Assembly (NCBI GenBank): GCA_029261995.1
Contig: JAJDAF010000039.1
Coordinates: 124,001 to 188,000 of the forward strand
Origin: Candidatus Zhuqueibacterota bacterium
GTDB taxonomy: Bacteria > Zhuqueibacterota > Zhuqueibacteria > Oceanimicrobiales > Oceanimicrobiaceae
Direction of reading: 5' to 3'
Length of the DNA: 64,000 nucleotides
Each line of letters starts with the position of its first letter. The first letter of the stretch is position 1. Made by a program: the position numbers and the translations under genes. Positions 16,058 through 23,790 of the stretch are shown piece by piece. Under the pieces are notes generated by a model. The model saw only the letters and a program-made list of their open reading frames with translations. It was not told the origin of the DNA and made no database searches.

Positions 16058-19000
16058 TCAAAATCGAAGACGATAGATTCCGGGGCGTCCCAATGAAATT
16101 CCGTTTCCTTGATTTTTTAGCCACTCCGGAAGGGTGGTCGCGAAACCATCGCGAGGCAGCGAGTGCGGATCCAGAACGTAGTTATTTCTATTTGGTGCGA
16201 CGAACTTTATTGTTGCGGTCCGGCTCGCGGTCCACTCAGTATCTGAATCGGTCAGCGAGTTGCGAACCATGACCTTGCCGGCAGAAAAATAATCTTCCTG
16301 CACCAGTTCCTGATTTCCGTCGAAGACGCAATTCAACACTTCTCCGGAACCGCCGCCGAACATCGGCTTCTTCCGCTTTGCTTCAATCGCCAGCCGGTTG
16401 TCAACAAAGGTGCAGTTTGATGCTCTGACAAACGACAAATCCTTGATGGAGATGCCAATATCGCAGCCCTTAAACAGGCTGTTGGTCAGAGTCGGTTCTG
16501 ACTTCTCTCCGATGCTAAATCCTTTATCGGCAACATCCTCGAACACGCAGCCGGTCACCGTGAGCGTGCTGCCGGAGATATCCAGCCCGTCTCCGGAGAT
16601 GTTCCTGAACTGGCAATCTTCGACCAAGCCAACCCCAAAATCGATATCAACTGCATCGCTGTCGTTGCGCGTGAAAATGCAATCGCGCATGGTTAGCTTG
16701 CCGTTTTTCAAGTTCATCCCATCTTCACTACGCATGTCGGTGAAGGTGGCGTGTTCAATTTCGAGATCGCCATCGTGCACGGCGAAACCGCCGGTGAACA
16801 AGATGCCGTTAATCTGCGCCTGGCCGCCATCGCTGAAATCGGTATAGTTGACGACAACTTTGCTTTGCGGACGAATCACGCCGAAGGCGCCGAAAGGCCG
16901 CCCGGACTCATCGCCATGAATGCGGATACGTGCTTCTGGTGCGCCGATGCAGGTCAAACCACCGTAACTAAGAATATTTGCACCTGGCTTCAAGGTCACG
17001 TCTGCACCCGGCTGAATGATCAGCGGCACTTCGGCGGGAACAATCACTGTCCCGGCAATGCTCACTTGCCCACTAAGCACGACTGCGTTTGGCACGGTGG
17101 CGCTGGCCTGGAATTGTGGATGGTTCGCCAGAAACTCACCCCGGGTTGCGAACTGAGCATCGAGGTCGAATGCATCCGAGTAGTCGATAGCCGTAATCCC
17201 GACCATGTTGTCGGGCAAGGGCTCGCGCTGATTGATGAACTCAGACGGAATCTGGTAGCCGGTGACCAGATTTTGCGTCCGGACTTCGATCTCAGGAGCA
17301 TTCCATACGATTGGGTGACGCTGTTCGGGCGCCAGCTTGCCTCTGAGAAAATGCCGGCTGCGTTTCGTTTCTGAATCGAAAAATTCCCAGTAGCGACGGC
17401 CAATTGTATCGCCCTTGTACTCGAGCTTGGGGAATACCCGCTGGTTGAGGTCGAAGCGGATGGTCCAATTCGAATCTGCCTCAGACTCGGCCACGAGCGG
17501 ATCCATGGAATCGAGCACACCGTTGTCGTTCGCGTCCGCGAAAAGCTCGTAGTGGCCCTGCAAAAGCAAAGAGTCACGAATCACGACAGATTGAAAATCA
17601 ACACCGCTGAAATTCAGAACGCTCAGCTCGAGCGTCGCAAGGTTGGAGGCATCAAGTCGGTACATGAAGTTGCAGCTGGAGTTGTTGAGAACTTTGAATG
17701 CACGGCGGACATTATATTCAAGATCTTTCTTGCGCGCGTCCATTTTGTGGCCGTTGATCGGCGTAGTGAGTACGTCGGCCCAAGCCAGCGGTCGAATCTT
17801 GTCGTGCAGTTTTGCATACCTGGCAATCAAGCTGTCGCCGCCGTCGCCAATGAAAGACCACAACATTTTGTTGCGCTCGAGACGCAGGTCGGGATCTTCG
17901 AGGGTGGACCTCTGAAGTTGGTCCGGGCCCTTATTATTCCAAAAGTCGATGGTTCCCGGTTCTTTCGGAAGGCGTAGGATGTGCACGTCCCATGGCACCG
18001 GTTCCAGAAGACCGCGGCTGGGGTCAAAAAACAGGCGAAGATTGTCGGTGCCAAATCTCACATGATTGGTGTTGCACAACGTTGTCATCACTCGAAAGGT
18101 CAGGTATTTTTGCCAATCCATAACAGCGCGCGCGCGGCGAAACTTCTCGGGTGTCGGATCGGCATTGAAATCGAACAAGACATTCATGGCGCGCATGCCG
18201 AGTTCACCGTTGCGGTCAACCAGGCGACGTAGCGAGCCGAGATCAAAATTGGCATCAGAGGTCGCGGGTGTACCCAGTTTCGTGTACTGATCAAAATGCT
18301 TGGCTCGATCATTTTGAGCGAAAACGGTGGTCTCGGGGCGACCCTGAATTGCCATCAACGGCTTGTCGAAATGTTCGACCTGGTAATACAGGCCTTGAAT
18401 TACGCCGTTGATTCTCAGAATCGCGAAGTCGTCGCGTGGCACCAGTAAGCCGCGCTCACGCATGAGAGAATTGATGAACTTGGCAAGAATGAACTCGCGG
18501 TCGATCGGCACGATCAAGTTGATTTGACGCGTGCGCTGAAAATAGATGGGCTCTTCGCGGATCTCGCCCGTGCTGGTCTTGATCTTGCGCTTGCCGAATT
18601 TGACCCGCCAGGATTTCTTGGGCCCATCCCAGTGGCGGGGCAAATCACCGCGCACCCGCACCTTCACATTGTAGATTTGACCATCCGCAATGAATTTTCC
18701 TTTGGCCCAGACTTTCAGATCATCACTCATCCAACCTTGCTTGCGCGCAAGCTTGATTGTGTTCTCGATCTTGACGTACTGTTGATGCTTGATCTTAAGA
18801 TCGTAGATCGGCAAGCCGGACTTGAGCAGCAGGTGTTTACTTCGGAACGGATTGAGCAAACCCTCAGCCAAGGAAAGGTACTTGCTGCCAGTGACGAGTT
18901 TGCTGGCGTATTGGGACAACTCTGTCGAGTAAGTCAGCAAGGCGAAGACAACCACCAGAATGCTGAACACGCCGATGAGGGCCTCCGACATTTTCGGCCA

Positions 19001-19072
19001 GACACCCCGAACCGGACCATGTGCCCTACGGAGGACTTTTTTGACTTTCTTATTTTTTTTGAGTTTCAGCAT
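16058..19072 (-). CDS. CotH kinase domain fused to right-handed beta-helix, membrane-anchored
   Basis: The 1004-residue protein has a basic N-terminus and one membrane helix (about 30-48). A CotH-type atypical protein kinase domain follows (about 85-470) with VRVRGDLPRHWDGPKKSW (138-155), AILRINGVIQGLYYQVEHFDKP (217-238, quoted in part as the conserved INGxxxGxY element) and the late PVPWDVH (358-364), which carries a conserved aspartate. A linking domain contains DANDNGVLD (513-521), an EF-hand or dockerin-like calcium loop. From about 650 (HPQF) to 1000 there is a parallel beta-helix homologous to the one at 11692-12726. CotH proteins phosphorylate secreted proteins; this one should act outside the cytoplasmic membrane. 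It follows the polyphosphate polymerase gene by 14 bases. Confidence 0.8.
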   Translation of the reverse strand: MLKLKKNKKVKKVLRRAHGPVRGVWPKMSEALIGVFSILVVVFALLTYSTELSQYASKLVTGSKYLSLAEGLLNPFRSKHLLLKSGLPIYDLKIKHQQYVKIENTIKLARKQGWMSDDLKVWAKGKFIADGQIYNVKVRVRGDLPRHWDGPKKSWRVKFGKRKIKTSTGEIREEPIYFQRTRQINLIVPIDREFILAKFINSLMRERGLLVPRDDFAILRINGVIQGLYYQVEHFDKPLMAIQGRPETTVFAQNDRAKHFDQYTKLGTPATSDANFDLGSLRRLVDRNGELGMRAMNVLFDFNADPTPEKFRRARAVMDWQKYLTFRVMTTLCNTNHVRFGTDNLRLFFDPSRGLLEPVPWDVHILRLPKEPGTIDFWNNKGPDQLQRSTLEDPDLRLERNKMLWSFIGDGGDSLIARYAKLHDKIRPLAWADVLTTPINGHKMDARKKDLEYNVRRAFKVLNNSSCNFMYRLDASNLATLELSVLNFSGVDFQSVVIRDSLLLQGHYELFADANDNGVLDSMDPLVAESEADSNWTIRFDLNQRVFPKLEYKGDTIGRRYWEFFDSETKRSRHFLRGKLAPEQRHPIVWNAPEIEVRTQNLVTGYQIPSEFINQREPLPDNMVGITAIDYSDAFDLDAQFATRGEFLANHPQFQASATVPNAVVLSGQVSIAGTVIVPAEVPLIIQPGADVTLKPGANILSYGGLTCIGAPEARIRIHGDESGRPFGAFGVIRPQSKVVVNYTDFSDGGQAQINGILFTGGFAVHDGDLEIEHATFTDMRSEDGMNLKNGKLTMRDCIFTRNDSDAVDIDFGVGLVEDCQFRNISGDGLDISGSTLTVTGCVFEDVADKGFSIGEKSEPTLTNSLFKGCDIGISIKDLSFVRASNCTFVDNRLAIEAKRKKPMFGGGSGEVLNCVFDGNQELVQEDYFSAGKVMVRNSLTDSDTEWTASRTATIKFVAPNRNNYVLDPHSLPRDGFATTLPEWLKNQGNGISLGRPGIYRLRF

Positions 19073-19086
19073 TCCCAGGCTTGCTC

Positions 19087-19887
19087 TTAACCTACTGTTC
19101 GTGCCCGGTTGAATGTTGAAAACCGTGCTTCACTTCTGATGGCATTGGTAAATTTGCTGAATGCCTGATCCTGAAGGTTGTACTTTGAAATCAGTTTGTG
19201 CAGCCAGAATGGCATTTCGCCATCGATTTTGATCTCAAAGACGGAATTGCCATACTTAAGCAGATTGCGAGGCGCCACCAGCGGCTCAAGTAGATTCAGC
19301 GTTCTGGTAGCCTGCAGTTGGTCATCAAAGTTCGCGCGCACCCGCTTAATCTCCAGCCGCTCAAAGGCTTCACGCCGGTACTGCAGCATAATCTTTGGGA
19401 CCATGTTGTACTGGCGCTGAATCCGAAAGAACTCCTTCGACACCTCGCTGTTGTTGAGAATGTAGTCCGGCGGCAGTTCCCGGCCGATCAAAGCTGGTTC
19501 CAAATCAACAAATTGAGCAGCGGGCACATCAACCGTGATTTTGTGAATGAAACTCAGAAAGCGCGATTTGACTTCGAGACGAGTGAAAGCGGCCTGCCGG
19601 GGATCTTCACCGTAGGCACGAATGCGAAGTTTATGTCGTGTCGCGGCGCCGGCCAGTTTCTCGTGATAAGCCATGTAACTCTCGGTGTCGAAGTAGAGAC
19701 TGCGGACAATGTATCCACCTGTCTTACCGGCATAGGCGTCAGGCCGCATAAAAGCCTGCAAATCCCGCGTAAGTGCCGTTCGCGTGGTTCTATCGACAAC
19801 GTATTTGATTTCACGGCGCCGGAATAGCACCATCCGGCTGGTCGGCGCCGCCGCCGTTTCACTTGCGTGTGCCGGACTAAAGCTCAA
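19087..19887 (-). CDS. VTC-domain polyphosphate polymerase-like protein
   Basis: TTG 19887 has GGAG seven bases upstream and overlaps the DUF4956 gene by 11 bases. The 266-residue product is a triphosphate-tunnel-metalloenzyme fold like the catalytic domain of eukaryotic Vtc4. The basic and acidic tunnel residues are visible: EIKYV (26-30), RSLYFDT (62-68), KLRIRAYG (86-93), LEVKSR (104-109), YRREAFE (170-176) and FEIKID (217-222). Vtc4 makes polyphosphate from ATP. Bacterial VTC-domain proteins often sit beside DUF4956 and CotH genes, exactly as here. Product and acceptor in bacteria are less clear; a phosphate chain on a surface polymer is one reading (inference). Confidence 0.85.
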   Translation of the reverse strand: MSFSPAHASETAAAPTSRMVLFRRREIKYVVDRTTRTALTRDLQAFMRPDAYAGKTGGYIVRSLYFDTESYMAYHEKLAGAATRHKLRIRAYGEDPRQAAFTRLEVKSRFLSFIHKITVDVPAAQFVDLEPALIGRELPPDYILNNSEVSKEFFRIQRQYNMVPKIMLQYRREAFERLEIKRVRANFDDQLQATRTLNLLEPLVAPRNLLKYGNSVFEIKIDGEMPFWLHKLISKYNLQDQAFSKFTNAIRSEARFSTFNRARTVG

Positions 19888-20545
19888 GATGGTTCTCCGG
19901 AGAAATCAACGTCACTTCTCTGACCACGCCATTGCTAAGCTCACCGACGATGCGCTCCGGTGTCGCCTTAGGGGCAAGCCGGACGCTATAGGTGTACTCA
20001 AAATCTTCGCCGCGATTGATATCGGTGGCGCCGCGAAGCTGTTTCCAGGAAACCAAGGCTTGGGCTTCTGCCTTGAGTTTTTCCCAGGGCTCCTTCTCCT
20101 GTGATTTGAAAATCAAAATGTAGTCAGCCGAACCAGCCTGATCGTGCCCGACTTTGGACATCAGGATGGTAATCAAGGAAATGATGACGGTTCCTGAGAT
20201 GGCGACCATCCAGGCGTTTGCGCCGCAGCAAAGCCCGATGCCAATTGACAAGAAGAGAAACGTCATGTCCTTCGTGTCTTTGATGACCGTCCTGAAGCGA
20301 ATCACCGAAAGCGAACCGACCAACCCCAGCGACAAGGCGACATTACTGCCTATCGCCATCATCACCATAGCGACGATGGATGGAATAAGCAGCAAAGTCA
20401 TAAAAAACGAGCGTGTGTAAGCAACGCCACTGTGCGTTTTGCGATAGACGGTCGCCCAGAGAAAGGCGAGCGCGAACGCTATCAGAAAACTCAGAATCAC
20501 CTGAGCTGGACTCAGGTCAATTTTTAAAATGTTGGTCATATCCAT
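19877..20545 (-). CDS. DUF4956 family membrane protein
   Basis: The 222-residue protein has about four N-terminal membrane helices and a soluble C-terminal domain (about 135-222). The segment LVGSLSVIRFRTVIKDTKD between the helices is the hallmark of DUF4956. The family co-occurs with VTC-domain polymerases and CotH kinases and may be the membrane partner or channel of the VTC protein, but its function is not established. The C-terminal domain with RVNLDD-like beta strands resembles an ACT-type small-ligand or regulatory fold (weak inference). ATG 20545 has AGGA about nine bases upstream. The gene overlaps the polymerase gene by 11 bases, which suggests coupled synthesis. Confidence 0.82.
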   Translation of the reverse strand: MDMTNILKIDLSPAQVILSFLIAFALAFLWATVYRKTHSGVAYTRSFFMTLLLIPSIVAMVMMAIGSNVALSLGLVGSLSVIRFRTVIKDTKDMTFLFLSIGIGLCCGANAWMVAISGTVIISLITILMSKVGHDQAGSADYILIFKSQEKEPWEKLKAEAQALVSWKQLRGATDINRGEDFEYTYSVRLAPKATPERIVGELSNGVVREVTLISPENHLEL

Positions 20546-20583
20546 ATTTTCGGTTCCTGTTCGTCTCTGTCTGTGCTTCGAGA

Positions 20584-21468
20584 TTATTTGACCTGGTCTT
20601 CCAGGGCAATCAGTTCTTTGGTTTTTACCAGGTCAAAGATGTAGTTGACGGGCGCAATTGAGCCATCGACGGCAGCGGCTTTGCGCGCAGTCTTCAACGT
20701 GACCAATGTCTCTTCCATCGCCTTGACCGAGGCGCGCATCAGCTGATTTGCCAGAATGATCATCTGGAAACCTTTCTCATGTAACTGCTCAACGGTGAAG
20801 TCCGGGAACAAGGTCGGTACCGCAACCAATGGAGCACCGCCCGGCCACTCTGCCAGGAAGCCTGTGATTTGCCCCAGAGTCTTGTCCTTTGAGTGAATCA
20901 GGATAGCGTCGGCGCCTGCTTTCATGTAGGCGTCCGCGCGGCGCAAGGCGTCATCGACACCGTGCCCGGCGATCAGCGACTCGACTCGCGCGATGAACAC
21001 AAACTCGTCTGATTCCTGAGCATCTTTACCTGCTTTTATACGACGAGCCTGCTCTTCCATTGGAATGAGTTCGCGTTTGGAGTCGCCCAGGTAGAGACTG
21101 TTGCGTTTGGGGAAGTGGTTGTCCTCAATGCAGATTCCAGCGATCCCAGCACGTTCATACTCCTTAACCGTACGAATGACGTTGGCCAGACCACCAAAGC
21201 CGTTGTCACAGTCGGCGACAACCGGAATATTGAGGGCGGCATCCATTCGCTGCGCCGCAGCCAGAGCCTCTGTCATGGTGATCAGGTTGGCGTCGGGTAC
21301 AGCGTGGGCCATGGTAGACACACCAAATCCGCTGACCCAGACAGCATCAAAGCCGTGCGACTCGGCCATCTGAGCACTCATTGCGTCATGGGCGCCGATT
21401 GCGGTAATCGGCTTGGGTCCGGTCAGTCCTTCCCTGAGGAGATTGCGTTTCTTCGTTGCTTTATTCAT
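20584..21468 (-). CDS. aepX: Phosphoenolpyruvate mutase family enzyme
   Basis: ATG 21468 is chosen with a GGAG about 11 bases upstream; GTG 21480 is too close to that site. The 294-residue TIM-barrel protein matches PEP mutase rather than methylisocitrate lyase: SGFGVSTMAHAVPDAN (46-61) holds the conserved active-site Asp, DCDNGFG (86-92) binds the metal, and the gating loop EDNHFPKRNSLY (115-126) keeps the lysine and asparagine of the EDKxFPKxNS motif, although the first lysine is replaced by Asn. PEP mutase makes phosphonopyruvate, the entry to all C-P bond natural products. Phosphonopyruvate hydrolase is a closely related alternative. A 2-hydroxyacid dehydrogenase gene lies just upstream; no phosphonopyruvate decarboxylase is visible in the window. 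Confidence 0.82.
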   Translation of the reverse strand: MNKATKKRNLLREGLTGPKPITAIGAHDAMSAQMAESHGFDAVWVSGFGVSTMAHAVPDANLITMTEALAAAQRMDAALNIPVVADCDNGFGGLANVIRTVKEYERAGIAGICIEDNHFPKRNSLYLGDSKRELIPMEEQARRIKAGKDAQESDEFVFIARVESLIAGHGVDDALRRADAYMKAGADAILIHSKDKTLGQITGFLAEWPGGAPLVAVPTLFPDFTVEQLHEKGFQMIILANQLMRASVKAMEETLVTLKTARKAAAVDGSIAPVNYIFDLVKTKELIALEDQVK

Positions 21469-21532
21469 GGTAGTTTTCACTCCGTATCTAGACGTTATAA
21501 ATCAAACTAGCCAGCCATTGCTGCGCGAGTTG

Positions 21533-22489
21533 CTAAACTGCTGCTCCCTGCGCCAACGGGGCCTCGTGTTTCTCAACATAGCCATTGAAAATACTCAAGA
21601 TCCTCCGCCCCATGTCCTTGTAGGTATCGACGGTCATCGAGCCAATGTGAGGTGTTAAGATCACATTGTCCATCTCTCTGAAAGGCGACAGTTTGCCTTC
21701 GCCTTCTTCTTCGTGCACATCAAGGCCGGCGCCGAGAAGCCGGGTTCCGGTCGTCAATTCGGCGTAGAGCGCTTTCTCATCCAGCACGCCGCCACGGGCA
21801 ATGTTGACCAAAATGGAATCCTGCTTCATGTTGTTGACCACGCCGGCACTTATCAGCATGCGGGTTGAGGCTTTTTTCGGAACGTGTACCGTCAGGAAAT
21901 CTGCCTGGGAAACGACATCGTCAAAATCGACCAACTCCAGGCCCTTGTCGCGAAACGTAGTGGCGCGTTCTTCCGAGGGATGCTCAACGCAGCCGACAAC
22001 CTTCATCCCCATCGCCAGGCCGAGATGTCCAACCCGGCTGCCAATGTTTCCCATGCCAATGATGCCCAGAGTCTTGCCATAGAGCAGCCTTCCGTTGAGT
22101 TGATTCTTTATCCAACGGCCGGCGCGGCGCGATTGATCTGCTTCCAGTATCCTGCGCGCAACGCCCAACATCAGAGCGAACGTCATCTCCGACACCGCAT
22201 AAGAAGCTGGCTGTGGGATTGTGTGCAACTCGACGCCGTGACCTCGCGCATATTCCACGTCGACGTTATCGAGGCCACATCCCGCGCGAATGATCAGTTT
22301 CAACTCAGGCGCACACGCCATAATGTCGGCGGTTATCTGCACGCCGCTACGGAAGATGAGAACCTCACGGTCTGGCATTTCGGCTTTCAGCGTCTCGGCG
22401 TCGGCGTTGATGCAGAGCTTGAGATCATGCCCCTCGCGTATGCTGGCGATGGCAACATCATCAATCGAACTTGCAATAAGAACTCGCAT
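21533..22489 (-). CDS. D-2-hydroxyacid dehydrogenase (phosphoglycerate dehydrogenase-like)
   Basis: ATG 22489 follows GGAGG by five bases; the upstream extension of the frame is non-coding. The 318-residue protein has the split catalytic domain and central NAD-binding domain of D-isomer-specific 2-hydroxyacid dehydrogenases: IRAGCGLDNVD, the dinucleotide loop GMGNIGSRVG, and the catalytic Arg, Glu and His in NIARGGVLDE, GLDVHEEEG and LTPHIGS. It lacks the C-terminal ACT regulatory domain of long SerA. Its substrate is a 2-oxo or 2-hydroxy acid. Next to PEP mutase, reduction of phosphonopyruvate to phosphonolactate is an attractive role (inference); 3-phosphoglycerate oxidation for a serine-derived substituent is the alternative. 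Confidence 0.82.
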   Translation of the reverse strand: MRVLIASSIDDVAIASIREGHDLKLCINADAETLKAEMPDREVLIFRSGVQITADIMACAPELKLIIRAGCGLDNVDVEYARGHGVELHTIPQPASYAVSEMTFALMLGVARRILEADQSRRAGRWIKNQLNGRLLYGKTLGIIGMGNIGSRVGHLGLAMGMKVVGCVEHPSEERATTFRDKGLELVDFDDVVSQADFLTVHVPKKASTRMLISAGVVNNMKQDSILVNIARGGVLDEKALYAELTTGTRLLGAGLDVHEEEGEGKLSPFREMDNVILTPHIGSMTVDTYKDMGRRILSIFNGYVEKHEAPLAQGAAV

Positions 22490-22527
22490 GTAACCTCCAT
22501 TAAAGCATAGATGAGATTGGTACCTAC

Positions 22528-22581
22528 AAAAAACTTCATGCCACGGCATAGGATAGCATCCACTCCGCTCCGCATGAAGTT
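22528..22581 (-). terminator. Probable rho-independent terminator after the family 2 glycosyltransferase gene
   Basis: AACTTCATGC (22532-22541) is the perfect inverted repeat of GCATGAAGTT (22572-22581). On the minus strand the stem runs directly into a six-base T run (22533-22528). The 30-base loop could fold further. It lies between the glycosyltransferase stop at 22594 and the dehydrogenase start at 22489. It may end or attenuate the promoter-proximal transcript (export, kinase, initiating transferase). Confidence 0.5.
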
Positions 22582-22593
22582 GTCTGACTCAGC

Positions 22594-23790
22594 TTAGACG
22601 ATTTTGCTCTCGACGAGCTTCTGACTATCCAGCCGCTCACGATGTGGCTGCCAGAACTCAATTCTCTTGCCGCGCAAAAGCTTCATAATAGCCACAAATG
22701 CTGCTGCATTTGCCAGGCAATAGAAAAACGGCACATAGAAAACCTTGGCGCGACCCAACTCAGTATTTCTGAGTAGGTAGCCCAGGTAAGCCAGGATATA
22801 AAAAGCGACCTGAAAAGCCGAGACAATCTGAAAAAAAACATGGCTCGCGCTCAAAGCAGCGCTTGATGCCAAAAGCCAAATCAGCATAAACGGAACAAGC
22901 CGGCGTACCACCTTGTGGGAAAACAAGATGACCGAGTAGAAGCCATGCTTGAACGGGTTAAGCAACTTCCTGCGCATCATAACACCGCGCAATCCGCGAT
23001 TCATAATGCGCACTTTGCGAGAGAACTCGTTGGATGCCTTCGCGGTAGCGGTTTCATGAGCTAGCGCTTCAGTTTCAAATACCAAACGATACCCCTGCTC
23101 AATGACACCGGTCGAAATCGCAAAGTCGTCTGTGACGTCGGTTTGCGGCGGCATACGGTAAAGATCGCGACGAATGGCATAGATGGCGCCGTCCGCGGAA
23201 ACGATGCTTCCAGTCAGGCTCTCCATTTCCTTCAGCCACTTGTCATAGTTCCAGTAGAGATGCTCGCCGTTGCTACTATTGTCGCCATTTTCGAGAGCAG
23301 TATGCTCCTGATTGCCACAGACGCCTCCGACCGTGGAATCTGCAAAATTCCTTACGAGCATTTGCAAGGCATCTCGATTAAACAATGTGTTGGCGTCAGA
23401 AAAGACGAGAATTTCGCCAGTGGATTCCTGCACGGCATCGTTGAGTGCGAAGATCTTGCCTCGTCGAGGCAGGTCAAGATAAGTCACACCGCGCCCGGCG
23501 AAACTCACCGCAATTTGACTTGTCGCATCGTCCGAACCATCAGAGGCGACCAATATCTGGAGCTTATCGTTGGGGTAATCCAAAGCCAGTACGTTTTCGA
23601 GCTTTTCGGCAATCCCATGCTCTTCATTGAAGGCTGCGACAATAACGCTGACCTTCGGTGTTATATCTTGCCGGGCAACTCTGCGGTTCAAAACCTTGCT
23701 GGCAAAAAACAACAAGATAGAGAACCCGCCGTACGAATAAACCAGCATAAAAACAGCCAGCCAGAAACTTACTTCCAGCGTTGTCGACAT
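22594..23790 (-). CDS. Membrane-bound glycosyltransferase family 2
   Basis: The 398-residue protein has one N-terminal membrane helix (about 8-28), a GT-A catalytic domain and two to four C-terminal helices (about 295-375). Family 2 features visible are PKVSVIVAAFNEEHG (about 45-59), VASDGSDDAT (about 80-90), FSDANTLF with the metal-binding aspartates (about 132-139) and TDDFAIS. The layout resembles processive or single-transfer glycosyltransferases that add sugars to lipid carriers at the membrane. GGAG lies eight bases before the ATG. It directly follows the initiating sugar transferase gene with no gap, so it probably adds the second sugar of the repeat unit. Confidence 0.85.
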   Translation of the reverse strand: MSTTLEVSFWLAVFMLVYSYGGFSILLFFASKVLNRRVARQDITPKVSVIVAAFNEEHGIAEKLENVLALDYPNDKLQILVASDGSDDATSQIAVSFAGRGVTYLDLPRRGKIFALNDAVQESTGEILVFSDANTLFNRDALQMLVRNFADSTVGGVCGNQEHTALENGDNSSNGEHLYWNYDKWLKEMESLTGSIVSADGAIYAIRRDLYRMPPQTDVTDDFAISTGVIEQGYRLVFETEALAHETATAKASNEFSRKVRIMNRGLRGVMMRRKLLNPFKHGFYSVILFSHKVVRRLVPFMLIWLLASSAALSASHVFFQIVSAFQVAFYILAYLGYLLRNTELGRAKVFYVPFFYCLANAAAFVAIMKLLRGKRIEFWQPHRERLDSQKLVESKIV

